In this document: one piece after another, positions 22,628 to 30,724 of the stretch
Layout of the letters: each line of letters opens with the position of its first letter
Position numbering within the stretch: position 1 is the stretch's first letter
NCBI GenBank assembly: GCA_050013615.1
Contig: JBEKEX010000004.1
Coordinates: forward strand, 1 to 41,843
DNA length: 41,843 nucleotides
Direction: 5' to 3'
Source: JBEKEX01 sp050013615
GTDB taxonomy: Bacteria; Chloroflexota; Anaerolineae; Anaerolineales; Anaerolineaceae
Notes under the pieces: generated by a model
The model's input: the letters and a program-made list of their open reading frames with translations, nothing else
What the model was told of the DNA's origin: nothing
Database searches by the model: none
Position numbers and translations under genes: made by a program

Positions 22628-23311
22628 ATGTTCGATATCACCCAAGAATGGAGCACAAGTTATCCGAACGCCCACGCCGGGATTCTGGTGATGGAACAGG
22701 TCGAGAATCCGGCCACACATTCCGAATTGGAGGTGCGCAAGCAAGCCTTGGAGAATGACCTGAGGGCGCACTTCGCCGGACAGGACCCACATGCGCTCGA
22801 GGCTCTGGCACCCATTCCCGCTTACAGCGCTTACTACAAGCGCTTCAACAAGACCTATCACGTGCTGGGTCAACTGGTATCGGTGGTTTTCAAAGGCAAG
22901 CCCATCCCCAGCGTGGCGTCTTTGGTGGAAGCCATGTTCATGGCCGAGCTCAAGAACAGGCTGCTGACCGCCGGGCACGACCTCGATCAGCTTCGCTTGC
23001 CCGTTGCCCTGAACGTTGCCCGCGGCGATGAACACTACACCCTGCTGCGTGGCCAGGATCAAGTGTTGAAAGCCGGAGATATGATGATGGCTGATCAGGC
23101 CGGGATCATTTCCAGCATCGTTTACGGCCCGGACCAGCGCACGCAAATCAGCGCCGGAACCAAGAACGTTCTGTTTGCGGTGTATGCGCCGGAGGGTATC
23201 GACCCTCAAACAATAGAGGCTCACCTGCAGGACATCCGCGACCTCGTGCTGGTCGTCTCACCCTCGGCAACTGTCAAACTGCTCCAAGTCTTTGGAGCGC
23301 AGCCGTCATAA
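22628..23311 (+). CDS. B3/B4-domain protein (PheT B3/4-like editing domain)
   Basis: The ATG at 22628 (MFDITQEWSTSYPNAHAGIL) is preceded by GGGAGA. The 227-residue protein is a stand-alone B3/B4 domain like that of phenylalanyl-tRNA synthetase beta subunit: PSVASLVEAMFMAELKNRLLTAGHDLDQL and LPVALNVARGDEHYTLLRGQ are the diagnostic stretches. Stand-alone versions are thought to edit or bind amino acids or aminoacyl-tRNA, but their role is not proven. It lies between the decayed hydrolase and the glycyl-radical activase and appears to be its own unit. Confidence 0.82.
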   Translation: MFDITQEWSTSYPNAHAGILVMEQVENPATHSELEVRKQALENDLRAHFAGQDPHALEALAPIPAYSAYYKRFNKTYHVLGQLVSVVFKGKPIPSVASLVEAMFMAELKNRLLTAGHDLDQLRLPVALNVARGDEHYTLLRGQDQVLKAGDMMMADQAGIISSIVYGPDQRTQISAGTKNVLFAVYAPEGIDPQTIEAHLQDIRDLVLVVSPSATVKLLQVFGAQPS

Positions 23312-23342
23312 CCATCCTCTCCCCCTTCCCCACGAACAGACT

Positions 23343-23354
23343 TAGAATAAATCT
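23343..23354 (+). promoter_or_regulatory. possible leaderless-type -10 box
   Basis: TAGAAT (23343-23348) ends six bases before the ATG of the activase gene, and no Shine-Dalgarno sequence intervenes. Transcription would start at or next to the start codon, giving a leaderless message. No convincing -35 was found. Confidence 0.4.
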
Positions 23355-24110
23355 ATGTTGAGCGGGATGATCTTCGATATCCGCGAATTCACCATCCGCG
23401 ACGGGCCGGGAATACGCACCACGGTCTTTCTGAAAGGCTGCCCACTGGCGTGTATGTGGTGCCACAATCCCGAAGGCCAATCGCCCCAGCCGCAGGTGAT
23501 GCACAGCCGCAGTGGCGACCGTCCGGTGGGCGATTTGATGACCTCTCAGGAAGTGGCCGCCATCCTCAACCGCCAGGCGCCCATCTTGCGTTCCAACGAG
23601 GGCGGTGTGACCTTTTCGGGTGGCGAGCCGCTGATGCAGGCCGGCTTCGTGGCCGAGGTGATCGACCGCCTGGACGATCTGCACGTCCTGCTGGATACCT
23701 GCGGTTATGGGTCCGAACAGGATTTCCGCCTGCTGCTCGCACGGGTCGGCCTGGTCTACTACGATTTGAAGCTGATCGATCCTGAAACGCACCGCCGCTA
23801 TACCGGCTGTGACAATGCCCTGATCCTGAGCAACCTGGGCGTGTTGAGCGCCAGCGGTGTGCCCTTCGTGATCCGGGTGCCGTTGGTGCCAGGCGTCACC
23901 GACACGCGTGAGAACCAGACCGCTATTGCCGAAACCGTCAAAGGTCTGCCCGGGCTGGTGCAGGTCGACCTGCTGCCCTACAACCGGGCGGCGGGCGCCA
24001 AATACCCAGCGGCCGGGATGGCCTTCCATCCCGATTACGACGAGAATAGTCCGGTGAGCATCGATCTGGCGATTTTCGAGCATGCCGGCGTGAAAGTGCA
24101 TGTGGCATGA
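23355..24110 (+). CDS. glycyl-radical enzyme activating protein (radical SAM)
   Basis: A 251-residue radical SAM activase of the PflA type. The cluster motif C29-x3-C33-x2-C36 is in GCPLACMWCHNPEG, preceded by FTIRDGPGIRTTVFLKG; the SAM-binding GGE is in VTFSGGEPLMQAGF, with later strands YYDLKLIDPETHRRYTG and FVIRVPLVPGVTD. It lacks the ferredoxin-like double-cluster insert found after the CxxxCxxC in most non-PflA activases, giving its short length. It abstracts a hydrogen from the glycine of its partner, the enzyme encoded next; the genes overlap by ATGA. No Shine-Dalgarno is visible and a -10 box lies six bases before the ATG. Confidence 0.92.
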   Translation: MLSGMIFDIREFTIRDGPGIRTTVFLKGCPLACMWCHNPEGQSPQPQVMHSRSGDRPVGDLMTSQEVAAILNRQAPILRSNEGGVTFSGGEPLMQAGFVAEVIDRLDDLHVLLDTCGYGSEQDFRLLLARVGLVYYDLKLIDPETHRRYTGCDNALILSNLGVLSASGVPFVIRVPLVPGVTDTRENQTAIAETVKGLPGLVQVDLLPYNRAAGAKYPAAGMAFHPDYDENSPVSIDLAIFEHAGVKVHVA

Positions 24111-26200
24111 ACGAACGCTTGGAAGAACTCAAACGGCGTACACGAAACGGTGAACAAAAGGCGTTCCGCAGGCTGGAGCCGATCTCCGTCCTGGAGGAAT
24201 GCGAAGCGGAGAATCTATCGTGGCCCAAACGCGTGGCGCGCCTGATGGTACGCCAATGTGAAGCCGAGACTGTGGTGATCGGCACGGACGAGCAGATCGT
24301 CTTCACCCGCACCGTCCCGGCCGCCATCCCGGAGCTCTATTCCCCCGCAGATTGGGCCCGCATCACCGCCGGGCGCACCCTGCACGAGAGCGGCCCGATC
24401 AACAACCTCTCCCCCGATTGGGACATGGTGCTCTCACAGGGGCTGCTGGACCGCAAACAGGCTGCGCTGGCCTCCCGCAAAAAGAATTGCAATGATCCCG
24501 AAGCCGTCGAGTTCCTCGACTGCGCTATCGAATCCATCGACGCCGTGCTGGCGCTGGCTGGGAGTTATGCCGCCGAAGCCCATCGCCTGCGCCGAATCGA
24601 CCTGGCCGAGATGCTCGAGCAGGTGCCAGCTTACGCTCCGCGCACGTTCCATGAAGCGCTGCAGTCCCTGCGCCTGCTGCAGGCGGTGATCTGGCTGACC
24701 GGCCATTACCAGGTGGGTCTGGGCCGCCTCGACCAATACCTGTGGCCGTATTTGAAAGCCGACCTGGACAGTGGGCGATTGGACAAGAGCGAGGCCTACG
24801 ATCTGCTGGCCGAGTTTTTCATCTCCCTCAACAAAGACAGCGACCTCTACCCCGGCGTCCAGCAGGGTGACAACGGCCAGACGATCACTTTGGGCGGCGT
24901 GACTCCTGACGGTCAATCCGCCGTGAACGAGCTGACTTATTTAGCATTGCAGGCCTCGCGTGACGTCAGTATGATCGACCCCAAGGTCAACCTGCGCATC
25001 TCGGCGGACACCGACCTGGAGCTGCTCTCCTTGGCCACCGAGCTCACCCGCAAGGGGCTGGGGTTCCCCCAATATTCGAACGATGATGTGGTCATCCCGG
25101 CGCTGGTGGCGCATGGCTACCGGTTGGAAGATGCCCGCGAGTACGCTGTCGCCGCCTGTTGGGAGTTCCTGATCCCCGGCAAAGGCATGGAAGTGGTCAA
25201 CATCGGCGCGGTCTCATTCCCCGCCGCCGTGGATGCCGCCATCCGGGCCGGGTTGCCGGCCGGCGAAGACATACCGGGCATCCTGCGCCGCGTGCGGGCG
25301 GAGATCGACGCGCAAGTGAAGCATCTCGCCGGTGACTATGAAAAGCTGTTGCTGCCTCCCGCGCCCTTCTTTTCAGTGCTCATGGATGACTGTGTGGAGC
25401 GCGGCAAAGACCTCTCCGCCGGTGCCCGCTACAACAATTTTGGCATTCACGGTGCTGGGTCGGCCAATGCCGCCGATGCCCTGGCTGCAGTCCAGGAGCT
25501 GGTTTTCATCCAGCACAGCCTGGAACCGGCCGACCTGCTGGCCGCCCTCGACACCGATTTTCAGGGCCGGGAAGAGCTGCGCCTGGCGCTCGAGCAGCAG
25601 GCCCCCAAGGTCGGCAATGACGACGAGCGTGCCGATGGTTTCATGGTCAAATTGCTCGACATGCTGGCCGACGCCTGCGAAGGATATGGTAAGACCTCAC
25701 GCGGCGGCATCCTGCGCCCCGGGTCAGGGTCGGCCATGTATTACATCTGGCTGACCCAGAGTGCCCCTGGCATGCGCGAGCCGGTGGTTGGGGCAACCGC
25801 CGAGGGGCGCCACAAGGGTAAACCGCTGGCGGCCAACCTGGCTCCCACCCAAGGCGTGCAGGTGCGCGGGCCCATCAGCGTGTTGCTCTCGTTCTCCAAG
25901 ATCGATTACCGACGCATCTGCAACGGCGGCCCTATCACGCTAGAGCTATCCGATTCGATATTCCGCGATGCGGAATCGGTGCACAAGGTGGCCATGCTGG
26001 TGCGCGCCTTTGCCCAACAGGGCTGCCAACAGCTCCAGGTGAACAGCATGAACCTGGCCACCCTGCTGGACGCCAAGGCTCACCCCGAGCTGCACAAGAA
26101 CCTGATCGTGCGGGTGTGGGGCTGGAGCGGCTATTTCTGCGAGCTCAGCCCAGAATACCAGGACCAGGTTATCGCCCGCCACATCTATACCGCGGAATGA
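24107..26200 (+). CDS. glycyl-radical enzyme (PFL-like family), substrate unknown
   Basis: A 697-residue member of the pyruvate formate-lyase superfamily. The thiyl-radical cysteine is C351 with the base E353 (VAACWEFLIPG), and the glycyl radical is G672 in IVRVWGWSGYFCEL, near the C-terminus as expected. The C-x-E pair is the mark of dehydratases and lyases (glycerol/diol dehydratase, choline lyase, hydroxyproline dehydratase); true PFL has Cys-Cys. Other landmarks are GQTITLGGVTPDGQSAVNELTYLAL and GATAEGRHKGKPLAANLAPTQG. It is shorter than CutC or GldA (about 790-850), mainly at the N-terminus. The activase is cotranscribed, no microcompartment genes are nearby, and a terminator follows. 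Confidence 0.9.
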   Translation: MNERLEELKRRTRNGEQKAFRRLEPISVLEECEAENLSWPKRVARLMVRQCEAETVVIGTDEQIVFTRTVPAAIPELYSPADWARITAGRTLHESGPINNLSPDWDMVLSQGLLDRKQAALASRKKNCNDPEAVEFLDCAIESIDAVLALAGSYAAEAHRLRRIDLAEMLEQVPAYAPRTFHEALQSLRLLQAVIWLTGHYQVGLGRLDQYLWPYLKADLDSGRLDKSEAYDLLAEFFISLNKDSDLYPGVQQGDNGQTITLGGVTPDGQSAVNELTYLALQASRDVSMIDPKVNLRISADTDLELLSLATELTRKGLGFPQYSNDDVVIPALVAHGYRLEDAREYAVAACWEFLIPGKGMEVVNIGAVSFPAAVDAAIRAGLPAGEDIPGILRRVRAEIDAQVKHLAGDYEKLLLPPAPFFSVLMDDCVERGKDLSAGARYNNFGIHGAGSANAADALAAVQELVFIQHSLEPADLLAALDTDFQGREELRLALEQQAPKVGNDDERADGFMVKLLDMLADACEGYGKTSRGGILRPGSGSAMYYIWLTQSAPGMREPVVGATAEGRHKGKPLAANLAPTQGVQVRGPISVLLSFSKIDYRRICNGGPITLELSDSIFRDAESVHKVAMLVRAFAQQGCQQLQVNSMNLATLLDAKAHPELHKNLIVRVWGWSGYFCELSPEYQDQVIARHIYTAE

Positions 26201-26241
26201 CCAACCAGCGATCACACCGGATCATGCCTATTCACTTTAAG

Positions 26242-26270
26242 AAGCGCTCTCTCACCGGAAGGCGCTTTTT
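26242..26270 (+). terminator. intrinsic terminator after the glycyl-radical operon
   Basis: AAGCGC (26242-26247) pairs with GCGCTT (26262-26267), with five T at 26266-26270. It lies 42 bases after the glycyl-radical enzyme stop codon. Confidence 0.7.
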
Positions 26271-26330
26271 GGGTAGTGTGCCATAATTAGCCCATGAAAA
26301 TTGGGCAGTTCTCAATCGGATAAATTTGAT

Positions 26331-27173
26331 ATGATGCACACGAACCTGAGCAACCCAGCCGCAACGGCCAAAAGGACAGGCAGCTTGTATAAGATCGTCC
26401 TGATTGGCGGCCTGATTGTCTTGGTCTGTCTGTTGGCATTGGCGTATAAAACTCTCACCGTCTGCACCAGTGCACCCGGCGCGGGGGCGTGCACGCGTGT
26501 CTTGTTCATCGGCAACAGTTACACCTCTGTGAACGACCTGCCCGGCATGTTCACCGCATTAGCCAAATCGGGAGGCCACGCCGTGCAAACCGACACCGCC
26601 GATGAAGGCGGCTGGACGTTGGCCGACCACGTCAACGCCGCCGAAACTTCGGGCCTGTTGACATCATCGCACTGGGATTTCGTGGTCTTGCAGGAGCAGA
26701 GCCAGGTTCCCGCTCTCGAACAGGACCGCGAGCAGATCATGTATCCCGCGGCACGCACGCTGGTCCAGCAGGTAAGAGCCATCGGCGCCCAGCCGATCTT
26801 CTTCATGACCTGGGCGCATCACGATGGCTGGCCTGAAGAAGGCATGCAAACTTACGATGCCATGCAGGCTCAGATCGACGCCGGTTACCTGGGGATTGCC
26901 CAGGAACTCAACGTTCCGGTTGCTCCGGTCGGTGCCGCCTGGCAGGCAGCCACCCAGCAGTATCCGCAACTGGCCCTGTGGCAGAGCGACAACAGCCATC
27001 CCACCGAACAAGGCACTTACCTGACCGCCTGCGTCTTCTACTCGACCATCTTCCGTCAAAGCCCGGTCGGATTATCCTATACGGCCGGCCTCTCCGCGGA
27101 TACCGCCCGTGAGCTTCAAACACTTGCGGCCGATACGGTCTTGAATAACCCGGCGCAGTGGAACCTGCCGTGA
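26331..27173 (+). CDS. membrane-anchored SGNH/GDSL-type hydrolase
   Basis: Of several possible starts (TTG 26301, ATG 26331 or 26334) I favour 26331; none has a ribosome site. The 280-residue protein has one N-terminal membrane helix (IVLIGGLIVLVCLLALAY, about 21-38) with an external catalytic domain. Block I is VLFIGNSYTSVNDLPGM with nucleophile S63, and the block V acid and histidine are D220 and H223 in DNSHPTEQGTYL. Q and N residues in WDFVVLQEQSQVP may form the oxyanion site. It is DUF4886-like; an esterase or polysaccharide deacetylase role is possible. A CATAAT box six bases before an ATG at 26294 suggests transcription starts there, opening a nine-codon upstream frame that ends just before this gene. 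Confidence 0.7.
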   Translation: MMHTNLSNPAATAKRTGSLYKIVLIGGLIVLVCLLALAYKTLTVCTSAPGAGACTRVLFIGNSYTSVNDLPGMFTALAKSGGHAVQTDTADEGGWTLADHVNAAETSGLLTSSHWDFVVLQEQSQVPALEQDREQIMYPAARTLVQQVRAIGAQPIFFMTWAHHDGWPEEGMQTYDAMQAQIDAGYLGIAQELNVPVAPVGAAWQAATQQYPQLALWQSDNSHPTEQGTYLTACVFYSTIFRQSPVGLSYTAGLSADTARELQTLAADTVLNNPAQWNLP

Positions 27174-27376
27174 AGTCCGAGGTGAGGAAACCTGCCTGTG
27201 CCGGCTACTATACCTACCATTCCGGAGATGATTGATGACCTTTTCGTCGCCCATACTTCCCAAGAAGACAGTATGCTATGGGAAGCGCCGGTAAGTTTCA
27301 AGGAATATACCCAATGCATCCGTTATTCCCCAACGTGTGGCAAATGCCATTTTGATATAGGAGAAAGGGACAGAAT

Positions 27377-28078
27377 ATGTTGGGCGAACAGGAATTCATG
27401 CAGTTTTTAAAGCGGTCGGGCAAGAAACCCCATGTGGTTGAGGGGTTGGTGAGCAACGTTCATACCTTTGAAACCATCCTGGCAGACGAAAAACACAAAA
27501 GTCTGGAGGCTGCCACCGCTGACGATATCCGTTTTTTTGCCCAAAGGTTGGATAAAAGTGAAGAGAAGAAATACATGCGCGCCTTGGCGTTGTATTTCCA
27601 TTTCAGTGGACAAAAACTACTGGCCCAACTAGCCGGAAGCCTGCGGGAGGAAGAAATAGCCAAAAGCCGGCGTGCTATCAAATTGCGTGAGTTTCGTGGC
27701 ATCGATCAGGATCACTTCGCCCTGCTTGCATCGATTGGAATCGTCACCATTGCAGATATGCTGACCGCCGGGAAGACACCTGCGTCCCGAGAATTGCTGT
27801 CACAGCGGACAGGTATTCCACAGATGGATATCCTGGAACTCGTGAAACTCTCTGACCTCAGCCGGTTGGAAGGCGTAAAAGGTGTGCGCGCACGCCTCTA
27901 CTATGAAGCCGGTGTGGACACACCCGACAAATTCAAATCCTGGAAACCCAGTGCCCTCTACCAAATGCTCTCTGATTTTGTGAAGCAGACAAAATTTGAT
28001 GGGATTGCCCCTTTACCCAAGGAAGTGCGCGTCACCATCAGCAACGCCGGGAAACTGCCGCCCGCCGTCGAATATTGA
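27377..28078 (+). CDS. DUF4332 (helix-hairpin-helix) protein
   Basis: A 233-residue helical protein. The N-terminal 95 residues (FMQFLKRSGKKPHVVEGLVSN, then DIRFFAQRLDKSEEKKYMRALALYFHF) resemble a SAM-like integrase-type helical domain. The C-terminal half has the repeated helix-hairpin-helix units of DUF4332: LASIGIVTIADML, SRLEGVKGVRARLYYEAGVDTPDKFKSW. These units resemble DNA-binding hairpins, but most DUF4332 proteins are uncharacterised. GGGA-type ribosome sequences precede the ATG. A fragment recalling the SGNH hydrolase lies between it and the next gene. Confidence 0.7.
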   Translation: MLGEQEFMQFLKRSGKKPHVVEGLVSNVHTFETILADEKHKSLEAATADDIRFFAQRLDKSEEKKYMRALALYFHFSGQKLLAQLAGSLREEEIAKSRRAIKLREFRGIDQDHFALLASIGIVTIADMLTAGKTPASRELLSQRTGIPQMDILELVKLSDLSRLEGVKGVRARLYYEAGVDTPDKFKSWKPSALYQMLSDFVKQTKFDGIAPLPKEVRVTISNAGKLPPAVEY

Positions 28079-28137
28079 AGGGAAATTACTTTCATGGGCC
28101 AGCGCTGGTCAAACAACAAAGAAAGAAGTAGCGTTGA

Positions 28138-28224
28138 TACCCCTCGTTCATTGCCTATTCAGCCGGCATAGCCCTGGACCACCCGGCGCAATGGACCCAG
28201 CCATATGAAGATATAGGAGCGCCC
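28138..28224 (+). pseudogene. possible remnant of an SGNH-hydrolase C-terminus
   Basis: The open stretch before the SpoIIM-like gene, in the same frame, reads YSAGIALDHPAQWTQPYED. The SGNH hydrolase encoded about 1 kb upstream ends YTAGLSAD...LNNPAQWNLP. The shared Y-x-AG and NPAQW/HPAQW spacing suggests a leftover tail of a duplicated hydrolase gene. It is short, so chance remains possible. Confidence 0.35.
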
Positions 28225-28872
28225 ATGAGCATACAGACCATCCAACATTCCCACTATCCCTTTCACCTGACCGTGATCCGGGCAGTCAGGCGTGCACGGC
28301 TTTCCATCCTTACCATCGCCGCCACCTATGCGCTCGGCATCCTGGTCGGCGCAGTGATGGTGCACGCCGGGAACACCTTCGCCCTGCATTACCGCGACCA
28401 AGTGGTCGGCCAGGCAAATCAACAGGACCTGTCCACACAGGCAGCCAACCGCGGCGATAATTTCCAGGCAGCCCTGTTGGATGCTGGCAGCAACCTGGCG
28501 TTAGGCGCTCTACCAAAAACCCTCAGCGGTTTCGGCATCGTCTTCCCCTATCCCATGGTGGCCTATCAAGGTTGGATCGGCGGGATCGTATCCGTCCGCG
28601 GCGACCACACCAGCCGGCTGGACGACCCGCGTTCCGCTTTCTATTACCTGCTGACGTTGGTTCTACAGATCATCCCCTATTCGCTGGCCGTCGGCGCAGG
28701 CGTGAACGTGGGTATTTCCCTGTTCCGCCCGCTGCCCGCTTACCAAGGTAAGAAATGGCTCGGCATTTTCCCCAAGGAAGCCCTGCTGGACGTGGCACGC
28801 ATCTATGCCCTGGTGATTCCCCTCTTCCTGGTCGCCTCCCTGTGGGAATTCCTGAGTACGTGGAATATCTAG
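28225..28872 (+). CDS. SpoIIM/DUF95-family membrane protein
   Basis: A 215-residue integral membrane protein with about four or five helices: ILTIAATYALGILVGAVMV near 28-46, a long external loop, GGIVSVRG, YYLLTLVLQIIPYSLAVGAGVNVGISLF and VARIYALVIPLFLVASLWEFL at the C-terminus. The order and the ending with WEFLSTW match the stage II sporulation protein M family (DUF95), common outside spore-formers with an unknown role. GGAG precedes the ATG. Its stop codon is part of a hairpin shared with the convergent glycosidase operon. Confidence 0.75.
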   Translation: MSIQTIQHSHYPFHLTVIRAVRRARLSILTIAATYALGILVGAVMVHAGNTFALHYRDQVVGQANQQDLSTQAANRGDNFQAALLDAGSNLALGALPKTLSGFGIVFPYPMVAYQGWIGGIVSVRGDHTSRLDDPRSAFYYLLTLVLQIIPYSLAVGAGVNVGISLFRPLPAYQGKKWLGIFPKEALLDVARIYALVIPLFLVASLWEFLSTWNI

Positions 28873-28891
28873 GCTGCCCCGCAACAGCCTA
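28870..28891. terminator. hairpin between convergent genes
   Basis: TAGGCTG (28870-28876) and CAGCCTA (28885-28891) form a perfect seven-base-pair stem in the 21-base gap between the SpoIIM-like and GH2 genes. There is no T-run, so it may only slow polymerase or protect 3' ends. Confidence 0.4.
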
Positions 28892-28893
28892 CA

Positions 28894-30687
28894 TTAGTGA
28901 TCTCCTTTTATCAATCCCTCATGTGCGCTGCGCAGCACCCGGGCATCCATTTTTTCCACTTTGCGGTCGTAAGTCAGAAAACCGTTGATCTCTATTTCGA
29001 CGTCCGTCGTCTCGGTGTAGACTGCCGCCGTCAATCCTTGGGGAATCAGTGGTTTCAATTCGTCATTCAACAGCGCCAGATATGCCTCGGTCAATGCTTC
29101 GGGAGTGTCGTAGAAGCGGTAGCCAAATTTTTTGGTTTCGTCCCATACGTGGCCGGGGAGTTTCAAGCTGTACCCGCCAAATTCTGAGATAACAAACGCA
29201 CGCCCATCTTGCCTTGGCTTTTTCAATTTTTTGAAGTAGATGTGTTTGCTTCGAAAATCGCCGCCTCCCTGATCGAACCAGCCGGAGGCATGATCCACCA
29301 GGCGGGTGGGGTCATAGGCTTTCACCCAATCGGCTACCTCATTGGCATGGAACTGTCCCCAGCTTTCGTTAAAAGGAACCCACACCGCAACGCAGGCGGC
29401 ATTATATAAATGGTCGATCATGCCTTGCAGCTCGGCGCGGTACACCGCCCGGTTGGCCTGGTCCGCCCGCCCGAAGCGGCTCAGCCAGCGTGTGTCGTTG
29501 CGGTGGAAACCCAAGATCAGTGAAAGAGTCGCCACCACTTCGCCATCGATCAATCCGCCGTTGGGCATATCCTGCCAGACGATCATTCCCAGCCGATCGC
29601 AGTGATAATACCAGCGCAGCGGCTCCACCTTGATGTGCTTGCGGATCATATTGCAGCCAATCCGCCGCGTGTACTCGATGTCGAAAAGCATCGCTTCTTC
29701 CGACGGCGGCGTGTACAACCCATCGGGGAAGTAGCCCTGGTCCAGCGGCCCGTACAGGAAGAGCGGCTCGCCATTCAACGCAAAGCGCAAGTGCCCCTCC
29801 GCATCCCGCGTCAGTCCGAACTTGCGCATCGCAAAATAGCTGCCCACTTCATCCAGCACCTGGCCCTCTCGGACGAGCCGCACTTTCAGGTCATACAGAT
29901 GCGGGTCCTCAGGACTCCACAGTTTTGGATTGGGGATCGAGAGACTGAGCGGTGATTGCACCGGCCCACTGCCCGATGAAACCTTCTCTCCATTTGAAAT
30001 TGCCTCCGCCTCCACGCGCAGAGTTCCGTTATCTGCAACGCCCCTGATCTTCACTTCCACGGTCAGTGTTTGATTGTCCACGTTTGGGGTCAGCTTCAGC
30101 GATTCAATGCTGATGGCAGGCACTTCCTCCAACCACACAGTCTGCCAGATGCCCGAAACAGCCGTGTACCAAATCCCTTTCGGCCGGAGCACCTGCTTGC
30201 CGCGCTGCTGCAACCCTGTTTCGGTCGGGTCCCATACGGAGACGACTAGCTCATTTTCGCCGCTTGTCAGCGTCTCAGTGATGTCAAATGAGAACGGCAG
30301 GTATCCCCCTTGGTGCTCCCCAATGTGCGTGCCATTGACCCAGACTTCGCACTCATCATCGACCGCACCGAAGTGAAGCAAAATCCTCGCGCTGTTCCCT
30401 TTTTTGAGCGCAGAAAGTGGGTAAAAGAACGTCCGCCGGTACCATAAGATTTGGTCGGGCAGCAGCGGCTTCTGAACACCCGAGAGAAACGATTCCAGTG
30501 CATACGGAACCAGGATGACGCCGTCGTGCTGTTTCGGCGCCGTATGCCCCTTTGGTAAAATCGCATATTGCCACTGCCCGTTGAGGTTGGTCCAGTTCGG
30601 GCGCGTCAATTGCGGGCGTGGATATTCCGGCAATGGACAGGGTACCGCAGGAGTCCACGGGGTACGCAAGGGGTCATGATCGGGCAT
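28894..30687 (-). CDS. glycoside hydrolase family 2 protein
   Basis: The ATG at 30687 (MPDHDPLRTPW) follows GGAGGAG; an earlier ATG at 30708 has no such site. The 597-residue protein has the GH2 order: a sugar-binding jelly roll (NWTNLNGQWQYA, WYRRTFFYPL, HFGAVDDECEVWVNGTHIGEHQGGYLPFSFDI), an immunoglobulin-like domain, and a TIM barrel with acid/base E441 (WVPFNESWGQF) and nucleophile E502 (VISEFGGYS). No signal peptide is seen, so it acts on imported oligosaccharides. The family includes beta-galactosidase, beta-glucuronidase, beta-mannosidase and arabinosidase activities. It is the last gene of a three-gene operon with a GH127 enzyme and a sugar transporter. Confidence 0.88.
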   Translation of the reverse strand: MPDHDPLRTPWTPAVPCPLPEYPRPQLTRPNWTNLNGQWQYAILPKGHTAPKQHDGVILVPYALESFLSGVQKPLLPDQILWYRRTFFYPLSALKKGNSARILLHFGAVDDECEVWVNGTHIGEHQGGYLPFSFDITETLTSGENELVVSVWDPTETGLQQRGKQVLRPKGIWYTAVSGIWQTVWLEEVPAISIESLKLTPNVDNQTLTVEVKIRGVADNGTLRVEAEAISNGEKVSSGSGPVQSPLSLSIPNPKLWSPEDPHLYDLKVRLVREGQVLDEVGSYFAMRKFGLTRDAEGHLRFALNGEPLFLYGPLDQGYFPDGLYTPPSEEAMLFDIEYTRRIGCNMIRKHIKVEPLRWYYHCDRLGMIVWQDMPNGGLIDGEVVATLSLILGFHRNDTRWLSRFGRADQANRAVYRAELQGMIDHLYNAACVAVWVPFNESWGQFHANEVADWVKAYDPTRLVDHASGWFDQGGGDFRSKHIYFKKLKKPRQDGRAFVISEFGGYSLKLPGHVWDETKKFGYRFYDTPEALTEAYLALLNDELKPLIPQGLTAAVYTETTDVEIEINGFLTYDRKVEKMDARVLRSAHEGLIKGDH

Positions 30688-30724
30688 GATTCTCCTCCAA
30701 AAAATCATTCATTATTTTGCAGTT

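Noticed and set aside
23274..24101. A 275-codon minus-strand frame opposite the radical SAM activase.
   Set aside because: Low-complexity His/Gln/Val composition typical of antisense frames; the plus-strand protein has complete catalytic motifs.
27174..27376. A small gene in the gap before the DUF4332 gene (open frame from 27198).
   Set aside because: No ribosome site, it runs into the DUF4332 gene in another frame, and its composition is not protein-like.
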